Shown: positions 8,721 through 16,921 of the stretch, piece by piece
Position numbering within the stretch: the first letter of the stretch is position 1
How the letters are laid out: the number at the start of each line of letters is the position of its first letter
From: Sphingomonadales bacterium
GTDB lineage: Bacteria; Pseudomonadota; Alphaproteobacteria; Sphingomonadales; Sphingomonadaceae
DNA length: 34,943 bases
Reading direction: 5' to 3'
Assembly (NCBI GenBank): GCA_028289885.1
Contig: JAQGKX010000041.1
Coordinates: 1 to 34,943 of the forward strand
Made by a program: the position numbers and the translations under genes
The notes under the pieces: model-generated
What the model was told of the DNA's origin: nothing
The model's input: the letters and a program-made list of their open reading frames with translations, nothing else
Database searches by the model: none

Positions 8721-9629
8721 ATGCCCACGACCCCGCCAGAAAAGCCCGCAAAGCGTAAGTATGTCAGGAAGGTGCCGATAGACGGCGCTTCCAAGGCCAG
8801 CAGCGCGGCAAAGCCCGCGACGAGTGCTGCGAAATCGCCTCCGGAAGCAGAAGTCGCACCCCCTCCGTCCCCTGCGCCAGCGCCGCCTGTTGCCGCAGTA
8901 GCGAAGGTGCCGTCGAAAGCTGCTGCAAAGCCGAAGGTCCCGTCGCGTCGCCGTTCCACCCCATCGACTCGCGCGCCGGTGAAGCAACGGTCGGTTCCGC
9001 TCGCCAAGCTGACCATTCCGGCCAAACCCACGGTCAAACAGGTTGCCGTCGTGGCCGCTGGCACAGGGGGCATCATTGCCGCCGTTGGTGCTGCATTGTT
9101 CCTGTGGCGCGCCAGCAAGGCGGATCAGCCCGACTATAAACTGGTCGAACGCGACGGAGACTTTGAAATTCGCGAATATCCGGGTCTCGTGACCGCCGCG
9201 ACCGAAGCCCATGGTCCGCGCGAAGCCGCATTGGAGCGCGGTTTCAAGACGCTTGCGGACTACATCTTCGCAAAGTCACGTCAGGGCGACAAGATCGCGA
9301 TGACCGCGCCGGTGCTTTCAGACGGCAGCAGCACTTCTGGCTGGCGCACGCGGTTCATCATGCCCGCGGGAAAGGGGCGCGCCGACTTGCCCGCGCCACC
9401 CGCTGGCGTGACGCTTGCCAACGAACCACCGCGCCGGGTCGCCGCCGTCCGCTTTTCCGGGCGGGCGGACGATCGTGATCTTAATGCAAAAGAGGGTGCG
9501 TTGCGGTCATGGCTACAATTGCGTGCCTTCCCCAGCGAAGGTCATGCCGAACACGCATTCTACAATTCGCCGATCATGCCCGGGCCGTTACGCCGGAACG
9601 AAGTCATCATCACCCTCAGCACGAAATAA
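8721..9629 (+). CDS. SOUL/HBP-family heme-binding-like protein with a membrane anchor
   Basis: The C-terminal part (about residues 138-302) is a SOUL domain, from YKLVERDGDFEIREYPGLV through QGDKIAMTAPVL to the PGPLRRNEVIITL end; this family includes heme- and porphyrin-binding proteins. Before it is one transmembrane segment (about 107-127, Gly/Ala-rich, then ALFLW). The first 100 residues are a low-complexity Lys/Ala/Pro/Ser tail. By the positive-inside rule the basic tail is cytoplasmic and the SOUL domain periplasmic. The ATG at 8721 is chosen because AAGGAG (8709-8714) sits six bases upstream; an upstream TTG at 8688 lacks such a site. The product is 302 residues. It ends immediately before, and convergent with, the RND permease gene. 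Ligand and role are unknown; heme binding is an inference from the family only. Confidence 0.86.
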   Translation: MPTTPPEKPAKRKYVRKVPIDGASKASSAAKPATSAAKSPPEAEVAPPPSPAPAPPVAAVAKVPSKAAAKPKVPSRRRSTPSTRAPVKQRSVPLAKLTIPAKPTVKQVAVVAAGTGGIIAAVGAALFLWRASKADQPDYKLVERDGDFEIREYPGLVTAATEAHGPREAALERGFKTLADYIFAKSRQGDKIAMTAPVLSDGSSTSGWRTRFIMPAGKGRADLPAPPAGVTLANEPPRRVAAVRFSGRADDRDLNAKEGALRSWLQLRAFPSEGHAEHAFYNSPIMPGPLRRNEVIITLSTK

Positions 9630-12600
9630 TCACTCGGCCGCGGCGGGAGCGGGCATAGGACCGCTCTCCCCGCCGTTGGTAAGCCGTCCGCGAAGCATTG
9701 GGCCGATCCTGGATTCGAACCCGATCGCCAGACTGAACAGCGGCGGCACGATGACGAGCGTCAGCACGGTCGACAATATCAGGCCACCGATCACGACGAT
9801 GCCCATCGGCGCGCTGCTGCTGCCATCTCCCGAAAAACTCAAGGCGATGGGCAGCATGCCGGCGACCATCGCCACCGTCGTCATGACGATCGGTTGTGCG
9901 CGCTTGTGGCCCGCGTCGATGATCGCCAGTTTTCGGTCCACGCCCTTGTTCAGTTCCTCGAGCGCGAAGTCGACGAGCAGAATCGAATTTTTGGCGACGA
10001 TGCCGAGGAGCATCAGCAACCCGATCAGGACCGGCAACGACAGTGGATTGCCCGTGATATGCAGGGCGATGGCACCGCCCAGCGGCGCGAGCAGCAATGA
10101 CCCCATGTTGACGAAGGGCGGCAGGACGCGGCGATACAGCAGCACCAGCACCGCAAAAACCAGCAGCACACCCGAAACCACCGCCATGACGAAGTTGGTC
10201 AGGATTTCGGCCTGGAATTTGTCGTTGCCAAAGCTAACCCGCGCGACTCCGGTCGGCAGATTCTTCAACGTCGGCAAGGCATCGATTTCCTTCGAAGCCG
10301 TAACGACGCCTGGGGCATAGTCCGCGCCAATCGCCAGTCGCCGGTTCTGGTTATAGCGGCGCAGGATCGAAGGTCCGGCACCAAAGCCGATATCCGCGAC
10401 GACCTTCAGTGGAACCGTCCCGCCGCTGGTGGTCGGCACCGGCATATTCTCGATCGTCGACAGGCTCATCCGCGCGGTTTCGTCGAGCATGACGCGGATC
10501 GGAATCTGACGGTCGGAAAGCGAGAATTTGGCCGCATTCTGGTCGATCTCGCCCTGTGTGGCGATCCTGATCGTCTGGCTGAGCGCGCTTGTCGTCACAC
10601 CCAGATCGGCCGCTATGTCGAGCCGTGGCTTGATCGTAACCTCGGGTCGCTGGATATCGCCGTCGATCCGCGGCGCGCGCAACTCCTTGAGCTGGCTCAT
10701 TTCGGCAACGATCTTTTGCGCGGTCTGGGTGACGAGGTCGGGGTCGCTCCCGGCCAACATGAGGGTGACGTCGCGGCCAAGCCCGCTGGCCTGGCTCTGG
10801 AAAGTAACCCGCGCATCGGGAATCTCGCGGAGTTTCGGAGCAATGTTCCGCTCGAACTCGACGCTTGTGACCGCGCGTTCTTTTTTCAGCGTGATGAAGA
10901 CGTTGGCACTGCCCACACTGACATCGCCGAACGCAGCGGCGACTTCGGGAGCCTTGCGCAGAACTTTGGAAACCTGATCGGCGACCTGCTCGGTCTGCTT
11001 GAGCGTCGCGCCCGGTGCCATCTCGATCCGGATCTGGCTATAATCCGTATTTGTGGTTGGATTACCGGTGAACTGAAGCGTTCCGAACGCGATGACGGTC
11101 AGAACGAAGGCCAGAAATCCGAACCCCATGACCCAGATACGGTGGTCGGCAAAACGCGCGAAATGCCGCTTGAAGCCGGATCGCTGACGGATGACTGCAG
11201 ACCTGCCCGTATCGAGCGACCAGCGCAGCAAGGCCATATATTTGTGCATCAGCGCATTTTCGCCGTGATCGGCCTGGCCATGGCTTTTCAGGAAATAGGC
11301 GGCAAGCATCGGCGTGATCAGGCGCGCGACTGCCAGACTGACGAGCACGGCAGCCACGATGGTGAGACCGAATTGCTTGAAGAATTGCCCCGATACGCCC
11401 GGCATCAGCCCCACCGGCAGGAATACCGCGACGATTGCGCTCGTCGTTGCCAGCACTGCCAGCCCGATCTCGTCGGCGGCATCGATCGACGCCTGATAAG
11501 CGGTCTTTCCCATCCTCATGTGGCGCACGATATTTTCGATTTCCACGATCGCATCGTCCACCAGCACGCCAGCGACAAGGCTGAGCGCGAGCAGGCTGAT
11601 GCTGTTCAGCGTGAAGCCCATAAGGTCCATGAACCAGAACGCAGGGATGGCGGACAGCGGAATGGCGACCGCAGATATCGCGGTTGCCCGCCAGTCGCGG
11701 AGGAACAGGAACACGACCAGCACGGCCAGTACGGCTCCCTCCCACATCGCGTCGATCGCCGAATGATACTGGCTCTTGGTGTAATCGACGCTGTTATAAA
11801 GCTGCGTGAAGTGAACCTTCGGATTTTCCTTTTCGAGCGTCTTCAGCATGGCCACGCCCTGATCGTAGACCGAAACGTCGGACGCGCCCTTCGACTTGGC
11901 CATCGAAAAACTCAGCACCTGCCGCCCGTTCATCCGGGCGACCTGCCGTTGCTCGGCATAAAGATCGCGCACCGTGGCGACATCGCTCAGCTTCACCGTA
12001 CGCCCGCCGCCGACTGAAAGCATGGTTTCGCCCAAGGTGAAGGCGTTCTTCGCGTTGCCGATCACGCGGACCGCCTGTTCGGAGCCGGCGATTTCCGCTC
12101 GGCCACCCGCCGCATTGACGTTCACGGATCGCAATTGAGCATTAACCTGCGCTGCCGTTATGCCCTGACTTTGCATCCGCATGGGATCGAGGACGACGCG
12201 AATTTCGCGCGTGACGCCACCCGAACGCGATATGGCGGACATTCCGGAGACGGTCAGCAGTCGCTTTGCCACGGTGTTATCGACATACCAGCTTAGCTGT
12301 TCGATTGTCATATCGACCGCTTCAGCCGAGAAAAAGGCGATTGGTCCTCCATCGACATCGACCCTGATCACCTGCGGTTCGAGGATGCCGTCGGGCAAGT
12401 CCCCGCGAATGTTGGAAATGGCGTCGCGAACGTCGTTGACCGCGCGATCGACTGAAGTACCGATGGTGAACTGGACGAAGGTCGACGAACTGCCCTCGTC
12501 GATGCGCGTCGTCATATCCTCGACGCCATTGATCCCCCGGATTGCCGCCTCGATTTTTTGGGCGACCTGCGTCTCCATTTCGGTCGGTGCGGCACCCGGC

Positions 12601-12761
12601 TGAGAGACGATGACCTGAGCCGCCGGGAAAGCGATGTCCGGATTGTTGTTCACCTTCATCTGCATGAAGCTGACGACCCCGGCGAGCGTCAGGGCAATGA
12701 ATAAAACGATCGGCGCAACGGGGTTACGGATCGCCCATGCCGAAATGTTACGAAAGTTCAT
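9630..12761 (-). CDS. RND efflux permease, HAE1 (AcrB-like) family
   Basis: Proton-driven inner-membrane drug exporter. At 1043 residues it is full AcrB length. It shows the usual plan: TM1 (about 12-31), a large periplasmic porter loop, TM2-7 (about 340-545), a second loop, and TM8-12 to the C-terminus. The proton-relay pair in TM4 is Asp402-Asp403 within AGVLVDDAIVEIENI. A second hallmark, MTTVAMVAGMLPIALSFSGDG, lies in TM10-11. The N-terminus begins MNFRNISAWAIRNPV. No adaptor is encoded next to it on its own strand. The adaptor and outer-membrane factor at 4224-6903 are on the opposite strand, with three genes between, and are plausible but unproven partners. The upstream 12762-12840 segment carries a promoter-overlapping palindrome, suggesting repressor control. 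Confidence 0.96.
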   Translation of the reverse strand: MNFRNISAWAIRNPVAPIVLFIALTLAGVVSFMQMKVNNNPDIAFPAAQVIVSQPGAAPTEMETQVAQKIEAAIRGINGVEDMTTRIDEGSSSTFVQFTIGTSVDRAVNDVRDAISNIRGDLPDGILEPQVIRVDVDGGPIAFFSAEAVDMTIEQLSWYVDNTVAKRLLTVSGMSAISRSGGVTREIRVVLDPMRMQSQGITAAQVNAQLRSVNVNAAGGRAEIAGSEQAVRVIGNAKNAFTLGETMLSVGGGRTVKLSDVATVRDLYAEQRQVARMNGRQVLSFSMAKSKGASDVSVYDQGVAMLKTLEKENPKVHFTQLYNSVDYTKSQYHSAIDAMWEGAVLAVLVVFLFLRDWRATAISAVAIPLSAIPAFWFMDLMGFTLNSISLLALSLVAGVLVDDAIVEIENIVRHMRMGKTAYQASIDAADEIGLAVLATTSAIVAVFLPVGLMPGVSGQFFKQFGLTIVAAVLVSLAVARLITPMLAAYFLKSHGQADHGENALMHKYMALLRWSLDTGRSAVIRQRSGFKRHFARFADHRIWVMGFGFLAFVLTVIAFGTLQFTGNPTTNTDYSQIRIEMAPGATLKQTEQVADQVSKVLRKAPEVAAAFGDVSVGSANVFITLKKERAVTSVEFERNIAPKLREIPDARVTFQSQASGLGRDVTLMLAGSDPDLVTQTAQKIVAEMSQLKELRAPRIDGDIQRPEVTIKPRLDIAADLGVTTSALSQTIRIATQGEIDQNAAKFSLSDRQIPIRVMLDETARMSLSTIENMPVPTTSGGTVPLKVVADIGFGAGPSILRRYNQNRRLAIGADYAPGVVTASKEIDALPTLKNLPTGVARVSFGNDKFQAEILTNFVMAVVSGVLLVFAVLVLLYRRVLPPFVNMGSLLLAPLGGAIALHITGNPLSLPVLIGLLMLLGIVAKNSILLVDFALEELNKGVDRKLAIIDAGHKRAQPIVMTTVAMVAGMLPIALSFSGDGSSSAPMGIVVIGGLILSTVLTLVIVPPLFSLAIGFESRIGPMLRGRLTNGGESGPMPAPAAAE

Positions 12762-12784
12762 TGCCCAATCCTCGCCTCAGCCTG

Positions 12785-12814
12785 CTGTATTACACAGACA
12801 ATACAGTGAGGCAA
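12785..12814 (-). promoter_or_regulatory. Promoter with overlapping operator-like palindrome upstream of the RND permease
   Basis: Read on the minus strand, TTGCCT (12809-12814) and TAATAC (12787-12792) are spaced 16 bases apart, a reasonable sigma-70 type promoter 26 bases or more upstream of the permease ATG. A perfect 7-bp inverted repeat, CTGTATT (12785-12791) and AATACAG (12800-12806) with an 8-base spacer, covers the -10 box and part of the spacer. Such placement is typical of TetR-type repressor operators of RND pumps. No repressor gene is in the window, so the binding protein is unknown. Confidence 0.5.
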
Positions 12815-12889
12815 GATGGGGGGACGATAATTGCCTCGACCAGAGACACGGGAACAGTTCCCACCTGAAATCGTAGAGTCGCAGGCGAC
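12808..12889. repeat. Further inverted repeats in the 12762-12925 divergent intergenic region
   Basis: Besides the operator-like palindrome, three more dyads lie in the same stretch. GAGGCAA (12808-12814) pairs with TTGCCTC (12831-12837) over 16 bases. GGGAAC (12850-12855) pairs with GTTCCC (12857-12862) around one base. GTCGC (12878-12882) pairs with GCGAC (12885-12889) around two. The region separates the minus-strand permease from the plus-strand DUF2231 gene. No convincing plus-strand -35/-10 pair was found. The shorter repeats may be chance. Confidence 0.3.
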
Positions 12890-12925
12890 CGGTTAGCGGC
12901 CGTTTTGTCCGAACCGGAACATCTT

Positions 12926-13375
12926 ATGGCCACCGCGCATCCTACCGCTCACGTTCATACAGCGACATACCCGCTTCACGTTATCCTTGCCGCCTATCCG
13001 ATCGCCTGTTTCACCGGGGCGTTCCTTACCGACCTTGCCTATGCCCGGACGTATGAAATGCAGTGGGCCAACTTTTCGGTTTGGCTCATTACCGCTGGCC
13101 TCATCATGGGCGGTCTTGCCGCGCTGGCGGGTATTGCCGATTATCTCGTCAATCGCCGGAGACCCGAACGCCGCGTCGGCTGGCCGCACACCGTCGGCAA
13201 CTTGCTGGTGCTCCTCCTGTCGCTCTGGAACGTCTTCGTTCACAGTCGTGACGCTTACACGTCGGTGGTGCCGACCGGGATCATCCTGTCGGGGATCGTT
13301 GCCGTGCTCGTGCTGATCACCAGCTGGATCGGAACCTCGATCACCTATCGCCAGCATGTCGGAGCCGTCGCATGA
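12926..13375 (+). CDS. DUF2231 family membrane protein
   Basis: A 149-residue integral membrane protein with about four hydrophobic segments (residues ~20-40, ~52-72, ~88-105, ~112-135). It matches the DUF2231 pattern: YPLHVILAAYPIACFTGAFLTDLAY near the N-terminus and a later GWPHTVGNLLVLLLSLWNVF. Histidines in or next to the hydrophobic segments (in PLHV, WPHT and FVHS) are conserved-looking and could bind a cofactor; that is inference. An in-frame TTG at 12905 exists, but the ATG at 12926 has GGAAC just upstream and is preferred. Its stop overlaps the start of the PQQ-type dehydrogenase gene (ATGA), a strong sign of coupled translation and a joint role, perhaps membrane anchoring or electron transfer for that enzyme. 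Confidence 0.88.
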   Translation: MATAHPTAHVHTATYPLHVILAAYPIACFTGAFLTDLAYARTYEMQWANFSVWLITAGLIMGGLAALAGIADYLVNRRRPERRVGWPHTVGNLLVLLLSLWNVFVHSRDAYTSVVPTGIILSGIVAVLVLITSWIGTSITYRQHVGAVA

Positions 13376-14685
13376 ACCAGCGCAATCTCAACATGGCGGC
13401 TTTGGTCGCGACATCGATGCTCGCACTTTCGGGCTGTGGCCACACGCCCGCCGCCCCCTCGACACAATATGGGTCCAATCCACAGCTACCCGCGCAAAAC
13501 CAGTATCTGGTGCCGCCGATGAAGGTCGCGCCGGTCGCCCAATGGGGCAATGCAACGCCCGTTGTCCCTGCCGGTCTGCAAGTACAGGCCCTTGCAACGG
13601 GGCTGGAGCATCCGCGCTTTGTCTACACCTTGCCCGATGGTGACATATTGGTGGTCGAATCCAACGGTCCGAAAGCACCCATTTTCCGACCCAAGGAGAT
13701 TGTCATGGGCTTCGTTCAGTCCTTTGCAGATACGAAAGGGAAGGGCGGCAATCGCATCACCCTGCTGCGCGATGCCGATGGTGACGGAAAGCCCGAATTG
13801 CGGACGGTGCTGATCGACCATCTGAACTCGCCGTTTGGAGTGGCGCTGGTCGGAGGCGATCTTTACGTCGCGAATACCGATGCGATCGTGCGTTACCCCT
13901 ATGTCACGGGGCAAACGAAGATCACCGCCCCGGGCACCACGCTAACCGACCTGCCCGGCGGCCCCATCGACCATCACTGGACCAAGAGCCTGCTCGCCAG
14001 CCCCGACGGAACGAAGCTGTATGTCGGCGTCGGGTCCAACAGCAATATCACCGAGAACGGCATCGGTGCCGAGATGAACCGCGCTGCGATCTGGGAAGTC
14101 GATCGTGCCAGCGGTGCCTATCGGATATTCGCCAGTGGACTGCGCAATCCCAATGGTTTGTCGTGGGAACCGCAGAGCGGAAAACTGTGGGCAGTCATCA
14201 ACGAACGCGATGAGTTGGGGCCGAATTTGGTCCCCGACTATATGACGTCGGTAAAGGATGGTGGCTTTTACGGCTGGCCGTACAGCTATTACGGTCGCCA
14301 CGTCGATCCGCGCGTGATGCCGCAGCGGCCCGATCTGGTCGCTCGCGCGATCGTGCCGGACTATGCGCTCAGCTCGCACGTTGCGCCGCTCGGCATGGCG
14401 TTTTCGACCGGTGGATCGATGCCCGCTGCTTATCAGGGAGGAGCGTTCGTCGGCGAGCATGGAAGCTGGGACCGCAGTCCGTTGAACGGCTACAAGGTCA
14501 TTTATGTACCCTTTGCCAACGGGAAGCCAAGCGGCAAGCAGCAGGATGTCGTCACCGGCTTTCTCGATACGAACAACAAGGCGCGTGGACGACCGGTAGG
14601 CCTCGCGCTCGACCGGACCGGAGCTTTGCTGATCGCCGACGATCTGGGCAACACGGTCTGGAGGGTGAGCGCCGCACGACGCTGA
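13372..14685 (+). CDS. PQQ-dependent sugar/L-sorbosone dehydrogenase-type lipoprotein
   Basis: A 437-residue protein with lipobox LSGC near residue 22, so it is probably an outer- or inner-membrane lipoprotein facing the periplasm. The mature part has the soluble quinoprotein glucose dehydrogenase/sorbosone dehydrogenase six-bladed beta-propeller pattern. ATGLEHPRFVYTLPDGDILV forms the first blade. GPIDHHWTKSLLASPDGTKL carries the family His-containing active-site segment. FASGLRNPNGLSWEPQSGKL and the closing RPVGLALDRTGALLIADD follow. Such enzymes oxidise aldoses or sorbosone in the periplasm using PQQ and Ca2+. The actual substrate is unknown, and no PQQ biosynthesis gene is in the window. 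It overlaps the DUF2231 gene by four bases and ends 13 bases before the convergent MpaB-family gene. Confidence 0.9.
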   Translation: MNQRNLNMAALVATSMLALSGCGHTPAAPSTQYGSNPQLPAQNQYLVPPMKVAPVAQWGNATPVVPAGLQVQALATGLEHPRFVYTLPDGDILVVESNGPKAPIFRPKEIVMGFVQSFADTKGKGGNRITLLRDADGDGKPELRTVLIDHLNSPFGVALVGGDLYVANTDAIVRYPYVTGQTKITAPGTTLTDLPGGPIDHHWTKSLLASPDGTKLYVGVGSNSNITENGIGAEMNRAAIWEVDRASGAYRIFASGLRNPNGLSWEPQSGKLWAVINERDELGPNLVPDYMTSVKDGGFYGWPYSYYGRHVDPRVMPQRPDLVARAIVPDYALSSHVAPLGMAFSTGGSMPAAYQGGAFVGEHGSWDRSPLNGYKVIYVPFANGKPSGKQQDVVTGFLDTNNKARGRPVGLALDRTGALLIADDLGNTVWRVSAARR

Positions 14686-14698
14686 TGGGCCACAGTTC

Positions 14699-15544
14699 CT
14701 ATCGAAATGCCCAGCGCAGCGTTTGCGCAATGCCCAGCGTTCCGGCGCGGACGAACGGCACACGCAAGTGCGGCACGGAAAGACCATGCATATCGCGCGC
14801 CCATCGCGGGAGCAGGTCGATACCAGCCTGCATGGTGAGCATACGCGGGGTTTCACCGACAAGGCCGGGGGAGCGGGCGGACAGGATCAGTCCGGCAACC
14901 TCGCGCGTCCGGTCGTCCGCCTTCAGCTGCGAGCGCATCGCCTCGATCAAAGCCATTGTCGCAGCGCGCGAACGCGGCAGGTCGTGCGCGCCCAAAGCTT
15001 CACCGATGACGGCAGTTTCCGCAAAATAGCGGTCTTGATCCGCGAGCGACATCAATGGCTCACTGTAACGAATCCACGCATCGAGGAAGCTCGTCGTCTC
15101 GGTGATATGGACCCACGCCAGCAGCGCCGGATCGTCTGCAAAATAGGGGTTCCCGTCCGGGAGATAGCCCTTCACTTGACCATGGATTGTGCGCACCCGG
15201 TCGATGATCGCTTCGGCGTCGTGGCGACTTCCATAGGTCGTCATCGCAATGAAACGCGCCGTCCTTCGCAGCCTTCCGTGCATGTCGCTGCGGAAATTGC
15301 TATGGTCCCAAACGCCCGCAAGGACGCTTGGGTGAAGCATCTGCATCAACAGGCTCGCAACGCCGCCGACCATCATCGACGTCACGTCGCCATGAACGCG
15401 CCATGCCACCGACGTGCTGCCGAAAAGCCCGCCTTCCTGTCTCACGACGGGCGCTTCGCCGCGACCGGCATCGTTGAAGATCGACGATACTCTGCCGCGG
15501 ATCAGGTTTTTCAGGGGGGCTGTGAGCGCTGTTCTGGGGAGCAT
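14699..15544 (-). CDS. MpaB/DUF2236 family oxygenase
   Basis: A 281-residue protein of the DUF2236 (ER-bound oxygenase MpaB/latex-clearing protein related) family, heme-dependent oxygenases in the few cases studied. The family shows here as GGVASLLMQMLHPSVLAGVWDH, then RRTARFIAMTTYGSR, then the His-containing IHGQVKGYLPDG and WVHITETTSFLDAW, whose histidines are candidate heme ligands. No signal peptide or strong membrane segment is seen. It lies 39 bases downstream of the flippase on the same strand and is the last gene of the minus-strand string starting at the ECF sigma. Whether it acts on the same surface molecule as its neighbours or on an unrelated lipid or terpenoid cannot be told. Confidence 0.87.
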   Translation of the reverse strand: MLPRTALTAPLKNLIRGRVSSIFNDAGRGEAPVVRQEGGLFGSTSVAWRVHGDVTSMMVGGVASLLMQMLHPSVLAGVWDHSNFRSDMHGRLRRTARFIAMTTYGSRHDAEAIIDRVRTIHGQVKGYLPDGNPYFADDPALLAWVHITETTSFLDAWIRYSEPLMSLADQDRYFAETAVIGEALGAHDLPRSRAATMALIEAMRSQLKADDRTREVAGLILSARSPGLVGETPRMLTMQAGIDLLPRWARDMHGLSVPHLRVPFVRAGTLGIAQTLRWAFR

Positions 15545-15583
15545 GATGACCGAACGAGCACGATCGGGGAACGCTCCCCCGAC

Positions 15584-16921
15584 TTATTGATGAGCGTGAA
15601 TTGCCCGCCAGCTTGTAACGCCGAAAACCGCAAGCGTGAGAAAGGAGACGCTGCACGTTGCAATCGCCGCCGTCGTGGTGTCGCCGAACTTCAGGGCGAG
15701 GAACAGCGATGCGAGCAGCGATCCTCCCGATATCAGGCGCAATCTGAACGCGGTCCATGCGCGGCCCGTGGCGAGCAGCGCTGGTTCGAAGCTCACGCCC
15801 GCGGCATCGAGTGCAGCCGCTGTGCCGAGTAGCAACACGAGCGGGTAGGCGCCCGTATATTGCCCGCCGCCGAGCACCGACAACAGCAGTTTGCCCAACA
15901 CCAGCATGATTGCGATCATCACCGACGCCGTCAGCGCCGCCATCAACGAAGCACGGCGGAAAAGCAGCGCGAGTTCCTGCGCCGATTGCGTCGCACGGGC
16001 ACGCATCAATTCGGTGAAAGTCGCCCGCGAAAGCATCTCGGAAATGTTGGCCAGCGCCTGCCCAAGCTGATGCGCGATCCGGTATCCGCCCGCGGCCGCC
16101 GGACCGACCGAGGCACCGACCAGCAACACCGCGACCTGTTTGCCGACGAGTGCGAACGTCGATGTCGCATTGACGATCCCGGCAAAGCGCCACAGCCCGG
16201 GATGCTCACCCGGAACGCCGCGCAGCCCCGCGAGATTCCACCACTGTTTCCGAAGCGGAATCAGGCGAAGTGCGAGGACCCAATGTGTTGCCGCAGTCGC
16301 AAGTTCAGCGACCGCCCAGGCCGCGAGCAAGCCACGAACCGACGCCCCAAGGCTGACGACGACCAATGCACCGACCAGCCGCACCACCGGCGTTATCGTC
16401 TCCGCAAACGCAGCCGTGCCGAACCGGTCGAACAACCGCAGGATACCGGTCGGCGCAGACCGTTCGGAAATCAGGAGCAGGATGCAAAAGATCAGTGCAT
16501 CGTGAGCGACGGCGTCCGACCAGCCGAAAAACGGCGCGAGCAGTTGAACGCCGACGACCGCCAGCCCTGTACCGATAAATACCCCGCTCAGGTCGAGCAT
16601 CATGCAGAACGCGACCAGACGCCCGAGTTTATCGTTTCGGCCCGCATCGCCCCGATCCATGCCGAACCGCAACAATATCTGCCACGTCTCGAAGCTGACC
16701 AGCGCGGCGATTGTCTGCCCGGTACCCAGAATGATGACGAACTGGCCAAAGCCGGTCTTGCCGAGTGCGCGCGTTGCAAGGCCTAGGTAGATCAGGCTCA
16801 ACACTGCGCCGACGATCTTGCCGAGCAGCAGCCAGCTCGTGTTCTGGGCGATGCTGCGCCACGTCCCGCGCCGTATCTTTATCGCATCGGCTGCGATTGC
16901 GCTTTCTGCTGCGGGTTTCAC
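15584..16921 (-). CDS. Polysaccharide/lipopolysaccharide flippase (Wzx/PST-like membrane protein)
   Basis: A multi-spanning membrane protein of the polysaccharide-transport (MOP) superfamily, which moves lipid-linked oligosaccharides or polysaccharide repeat units across the inner membrane. About a dozen hydrophobic segments are visible from the first (NTSWLLLGKIVGAVLSLIYL) to the last near the C-terminus. The frame is open further upstream, but the GTG at 16921 forms a GTGA overlap with the stop of the beta-propeller gene, giving 445 residues. The upstream extension is polar, matches nothing, and overlaps the neighbour's coding region. Position between a propeller/glycosyltransferase pair and an MpaB gene supports a surface-glycan export role. 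No Wzy-like polymerase is recognisable on this strand. Confidence 0.86.
   Translation of the reverse strand: MKPAAESAIAADAIKIRRGTWRSIAQNTSWLLLGKIVGAVLSLIYLGLATRALGKTGFGQFVIILGTGQTIAALVSFETWQILLRFGMDRGDAGRNDKLGRLVAFCMMLDLSGVFIGTGLAVVGVQLLAPFFGWSDAVAHDALIFCILLLISERSAPTGILRLFDRFGTAAFAETITPVVRLVGALVVVSLGASVRGLLAAWAVAELATAATHWVLALRLIPLRKQWWNLAGLRGVPGEHPGLWRFAGIVNATSTFALVGKQVAVLLVGASVGPAAAGGYRIAHQLGQALANISEMLSRATFTELMRARATQSAQELALLFRRASLMAALTASVMIAIMLVLGKLLLSVLGGGQYTGAYPLVLLLGTAAALDAAGVSFEPALLATGRAWTAFRLRLISGGSLLASLFLALKFGDTTTAAIATCSVSFLTLAVFGVTSWRAIHAHQ

Noticed and set aside
10716-12017. A 433-codon plus-strand open frame inside the RND permease gene
   Set aside because: Antisense to an unmistakable permease; composition is that of a shadow frame.
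14723-15832. A 369-codon plus-strand open frame opposite the MpaB gene
   Set aside because: Antisense shadow; basic, Gln/Arg-rich translation with no family resemblance.
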